Positions 51,301 through 57,300 of a stretch of DNA of 64,000 nt are shown piece by piece. The DNA is from Cherax quadricarinatus (Eukaryota; Arthropoda; Malacostraca; Decapoda; Parastacidae). A program made the position numbers and the translations under genes. The first letter of the stretch is position 1; each line of letters opens with the position of its first letter. The stretch is taken from the NCBI RefSeq assembly GCF_038502225.1, contig NC_091391.1, forward strand, positions 7,209,420 to 7,273,419. The letters are read 5' to 3'. A model generated the notes under the pieces. It worked only from the letters and a program-made list of their open reading frames with translations. It was not told the DNA's origin and ran no database searches.

Positions 51301-54300
51301 CTTAACTTCCTAAATGGGAAAGAAACTGTTAAAAAACAGGCGAGTAATGACGATAGTACAGGAGGGTCACATTTTTATGGCTGTTAGGTTCCTGTCCCCC
51401 ACCAATGAGTGAAAATTACCAGTGAGTGGAAAAGTTTTCCAATATTGAATTCTCCTGAAGCAGCTGATAATATGTTTACTTTATTTCTTTCAACACACCG
51501 GCCGTATCCCACCGAGGCGGGGTGGCCCGAAAGGAAAAACGAAAGTTTCTCCTTTTACATTTAGTAATATATACAAGAGAAGGGGTTACTAGCCCCTTGC
51601 TCCTGGCATTTTAGTCGCCTCTTATGACACACATGGCTTACGGAAGAAGAATTCTTCCAAGAAGAGGGACACCAAGAAGAGGGACACCAAGATGAAGGAC
51701 ACCTAAAAGAGGGACACCTAAAAGAGGGACACCTAAAAAAGGGACACCTAATAGAGGGACACCCAAAAGAGGGACACCAAAAAGAGCAACAGTCTTACCA
51801 AATTGGAAAACATTTTAGCAGGGTTTTATTTCATGCATTAGTGTGCATATTAATTGGAACAGTGATGTAACTTACGTAACATTCATTGATAATCTACATA
51901 GTTTGAATAATTGGTTTACAAAATTAACTAGTTGATAAATGAGGCATTTGTGCAACAGTTGTGTATCTTTATTCTGGAAATGTTTTGCCAGTCAGTGGTT
52001 TCTTCAGTCCAGTGCAGAGAAAGGTGGTAGAAGAGGAGGAGTTTGAAGTAATCAGTCCCTCAGCCTGGAGTCAGTGTATTCAGTCCATCAATAGACTGAT
52101 ACCTTACATCCCTCCTCATCTTCCACCATTCTTAGCACTGGACTGAAGAAGTCACTGGCTAGCGAAACATTTCTAGGATGAAGATACCCAGTTGTTGCAC
52201 AAGTGACTTATTTATCATAATATATATAGACTGAACCTTGTCAGTTTTACTTTCTTTTTTTTTTTTTTTTTTTTCAACAAGTCGGCCGTCTCCCACCGAG
52301 GCAGGGTGACCCAAAAAAGAAAGAAAATCCCCAAAAAGAAAATACTTTCATCATCATTCAACACTTTCACCACACTCACACATTATCACTGCTTTTGCAG
52401 AGGTGCTCAGAATACAACAGTTTAGAAGCATACACATATAAATCTGTCAGACACTGCAACACTAGGGTATCTTGGTACAGACCTGCAATCAACTTCGACA
52501 ACCTCTACTAGTGAGAACGGCTGGATTTGAGAGGGACCTGACCTCCCAACATCTGCGTTCTTACTTCTACTAGTGACCTACGTCTCACCTCCTGGCGCTA
52601 TGTAAGGCTCCATCCTGTCACTTCAACTCCATATTGTTTCAGACTATGAGACAATGCTCTTCTCCAGACTGAGGGACTGACCACCTCAAAACTTTAAGGG
52701 TGATGGACTGATTACATAGTCTTCAAGTCTCTTCTGCTTCTATCAACTTTTCTGTACTCGACTGAAGAAGCCTACTGTGTAGGCGAAACGTTTCGAAATA
52801 AAGATACCTAACTGTTGCATGTGTGTCTTACCTAACAACACATATAAAGATACACAACATATCCCTCCAAACTGCCAATATCCCAAACCCCTCCTTTAAA
52901 GTGCAGGCATTGTACTTCCCATTTCCAGGACTCAAGTCCGACTATATGAAAATAACCGGTTTCCCTGAATCCCTTCACTAAACATTACCCTGCTCACACT
53001 CCAACAGATCGTCAGGTCCCAAGTATCATTTGTCTCCATTCACTCCTATCTAACACGCTCATGCACGCTTGCTGGAAGTCCAAGCCCCTAGCCCACAAAA
53101 CCTCCTTTACCCCCTCTTTCCAACCCTTTCGAGGACGACCCCTACCCCTCCTTCCTTCCCCTATAGATTTATATGCTTTCCATGTCATTCTACTTTGATC
53201 CATTCTCTCTAAATGACCAAACCACCTCAACAACCCCTCTTCTGCCCTCTGACTAATGCTTTTATTAACTCCACACCTTCTCCTAATTTCTACACTCCGA
53301 ATTTTCTGCATAATATTTACACCACACATTGCCCTTAGACAGGACATCTCCACCGCCTCCAACCATCTCCTCGCTGCTGCATTTACCACCCAAGCTTCAC
53401 ATCCATATAAGAGTGTTGGTACTACTATACTTTCATACATTCCCTTCTTTGCCTCCATAGATAACGTTTTTTGACTCCACATATACCTCAACGCACCACT
53501 CACCTTTTTTCCCTCATCAATTTTATGATTAACCTCATCCTTCATAAATCCATCTGCCGACACGTCAACTCCCAAGTATCTGAAAACATTCACTTCTTCC
53601 ATACTCCTCCTCCCCAATTTGATATCCAATTTTTCTTTATCTAAATCATTTGATACCCTCATCACCTTACTCTTTTCTATGTTCACTTTCAACTTTCTAC
53701 CTTTACAAACATTCTCAAACTCATCCACTAACCTTTGCAATTTTTCTTTAGAATCTCCCATAAGCACAGTATCATCAGCAAAAAGTAACTGTGTCAATTC
53801 CCATTTTGGATTTGATTCCCCATAATTTAATCCCACCCCTCTCCCGAACACCCTAGCATTTACTTCTTTTACAACCCCATCTATAAATATATTAAACAAC
53901 CATGGTGACATTACACATCCCTGTCTAAGACCTACTTTTACCGGGAAGTATTCTCCCTCTCTTCTACACACCCTAACCTGAGCCTCACTATCCTCATAAA
54001 AGCTCTTTACAGCATTTAGTAACTTACCACCTATTCCATATACTTGCAACATCTGCCACATTGCTCCTCTATCCACTCTATCATATGCCTTTTCTAAATC
54101 TATAAATGCAATAAAAACTTCCCTACCTTTATCTAAATACTGTTCACATATATGCTTCAATGTAAACACTTGATCTACACATCCCCTACCCACTCTGAAG
54201 CCTCCCTGCTCATCCGCAATCCTACATTCTGTCTTGCCTCTAATTCTTTCAATTATAACCCTACCGTATACTTTTCCTGGTATACTCAGTAAACTTATTC

Positions 54301-57300
54301 CTCTATAATTTTTACAATCTCTTTTGTCCCCTTTCCCTTTATATAAAGGGACTATACATGCTCTCTGCCAATCCCTAGGTACCTTCCCCTCTTTCATACA
54401 TTTATTAAACAAAAGTACCAACCACTCCAACACTATATCCCCCCCCCTGGTTTTAACATTTCTGTCATGATCCCATCAGTTCCAGCTGCTTTACCCCCTT
54501 TCATTCTATGTAATGCCTCACGTACCTCCACCACACTTACATTCTGCTCTTCTTCACTCCTAAAAGATGGTATACCTCCCTGGCCAGTGCATGAAATTAC
54601 AGCCTCCCTTTCTTCCTCAACATTTAAAAGTTCCTCAAAATATTCTCGCCATCTACCTAATACCTCCCTCTCCCCATCTACTAACTCCCCTACTCTGTTT
54701 TTAACTGACAAATCCATACTTTCCCTAGGCTTTCTTAACTTGTTTAACTCACTCCAAAATTTTTTCTTATTTTCATTAAAATTTCTTGACAGTGCCTCTC
54801 CCACTCTTTCATCTGCTCTCCTTTTGCACTCTCTCACCACTCTCTTCACCTTTCTTTTACTCTCCATATACTCTGCTCTTCTTATAACACTTCTGCTTTG
54901 TAAAAACCTCTCGTAAGCTACCTTTTTCTCTTTTATCACACCCTTTACTTCATCATTCCACCAATCACTCCTCTTTCCTCCTGCCCCCACCCTCCTATAA
55001 CCACAAACTTCTGCCCCACATTCTAATACTGCATTTTTAAAACTATTCCAACCCTCTTCAACCCCCCCACTACTCATCTTTGCACTAGCCCACCTTTCTG
55101 CCAATAGTCGCTTATATCTCGCCCGAACTTCCTCCTCCCTTAGTTCATACACTTTCACCTCCCTCTTACTTGTTGTTGCCACCTTCCTCTTTTCCCATCT
55201 ACCTCTTACTCTAACTGTAGCTACAACTAAATAATGATCCGATATATCAGTTGCCCCTCTATAAACATGTACATCCTGGAGCCTACCCATCAACCTTTTA
55301 TCCACCAATACATAATCTAACAAACTACTTTCATTACGTGCTACATCATGCTTTGTATATTTATTTATCCTCTTTTTCATAAAATATGTATTACTTATTA
55401 CCAAATTTCTTTCTACACATAGCTCAATTAAAGGCTCCCCATTTACATTTACCCCTGGCACCCCAAATTTACCTACTACTCCCTCCATAACATTTTTACT
55501 CACTTTAGCATTGAAATCCCCAACCACCATTACTCTCACACTTGATTCAAAACTCCCCACGCATTCACTCAACATTTCCCAAAATCTCTCTCTCTCCTCT
55601 ACACTTCTCTCTTCTCCAGGTGCATACACGCTTACTATAACCCACTTTTCACATCCAATCTTTATTTTACTTCACATAATCCTTGAATTTATACATTTGT
55701 AGTCCCTCTTTTCCTGCCATAGCTTATCCTTCAACATTATTGCTACTCCTTCTTTAGCTTTAACTCTATTTGAAACCCCTGACCTAATCCTATTTATTCC
55801 TCTCCATTGAAACTCTCCCACCCCCTTCAGCTTTGTTTCACTTAAAGCCAGGACATCCAGTTTCTTCTCATTCATAACATCCACAATCATCTCTTTCTTA
55901 TCATTTGCACAACATCCACGCACATTCAGACTTCCCACTTTGACAATTTTCTTCTTCTTATTCTTTTTAGTAATCTTTACAGGAAAAGGGGTTACTAGCC
56001 CATTGTTCCCGGCATTTTAGATTTTAGTTTTACTATGTTCTGTAAATAGTTTTTAATGTTTACACTTCTGTTTTCCCTTTTTTCATCAAACCGGCCATAT
56101 CCCGCCAAGGCAGGGTGACTTAAAAAATAAAATCGAAAATATTTCTTTTTAAATTTAGCAATGTATACAGGAGAAGGGGTTACTAGCCCCTTGCTCCCGG
56201 CATTTTAGTTGCCTCCTACGACACACATGCCCTATGGAGAAAGAATTCTGTGATGTAAATATATGATGTTTGTGTTGCAGAATCTTCTCCCCGGGTCAGC
56301 ATTGATGCGCGACGCTGGAGTCACGGTTGTTACACTCTCCTCCGAGATGACTGCATAGAGAAAAAGTCAGCCCTTGACGCCAATCTTTTCATCAATGTCT
56401 CAGAGAAGTGGTCTCAAGAACATGGTGGATTTATTTCATATATTGTCAAAGACGAGGATGAAGAGGTACTGTAAATGATGAATTTCTATGACTTGTGTAA
56501 AAAAAAATTTTTTAACACTCTGGCCATGTCCCATTAAGGCAGTGTGACCTGAAAAAGAAAGAAATACTGTCACCATCATTCATACACAATCACTGTCTTT
56601 GCAGAAGTGCCCAGATATGATGGTTTAGATGTCACTCAAATTGCCAGTATCTCAAACTCCTTTAAAGTGCAGGCATTGTACTTTCCATCTCCAGGACTCA
56701 AGTCCGGCTAACTGGTTTCCCTGAATCCCTCCACAAAATATTACCCTGCTCACACTCCAACAGCTTGTCAGGTCCCAAAAAGCATTTATTTCCATTCACT
56801 CCTCTCTAACATGCTCACACATGCCTGCTGCATGTCCAGGTCCCTTGCACACAAAACCTCTTACCCCCTCCCTCCATTAGCAAAATACAGTAGTACCCAG
56901 AGTATCGGCCATAATTCGTTCCAGAAGGCTGTTCGAGTGCCGTTACCGAACGAATTTGTTCCCATAAGTAATAATGTAAATTAGATTAGTCCATTTCAGA
57001 TCCCCAAAAATACACATAATAATTTTTTTTTTCAACAAACCGGCTGTGTCCCACCAAGGCAGGGTGGCCCAAAAAGAAAAACGAAAGTTTCTCTTTTTAA
57101 ATTTAGTAATTTATACGGGAGAAGGGGTTACTAGCCCCTTGCTCCCAGCATTTTAGTCGCCTCTTACAACACGCATGGCTTACGGAGGAAGAATTCTGTT
57201 CCACTTCCCTATGGAGATAAGAGGAAATAAACAAGAACAAGAACTAGGAAGAAAAATAGAAGAAAACCCAGAGGGGTGTGTGTATATATATATGCTTGAA

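Larger units (their letters stand above)
52265..55975 (-). mobile_element. RTE-like LINE, second subfamily, nearly full length but broken
   Basis: Tail at 52265-52320 (GTCGGCCGTCTCCCACCGAG). The 3' UTR is interrupted by a Penelope-type insertion at 52443-52837. Coding covers 55938-53012 in three segments with the same order of endonuclease and RT motifs as 23383-26289 but clearly diverged. The 5' UTR is cut near 56010 at GGGGTTACTAGCCCATTG. Confidence 0.94.
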
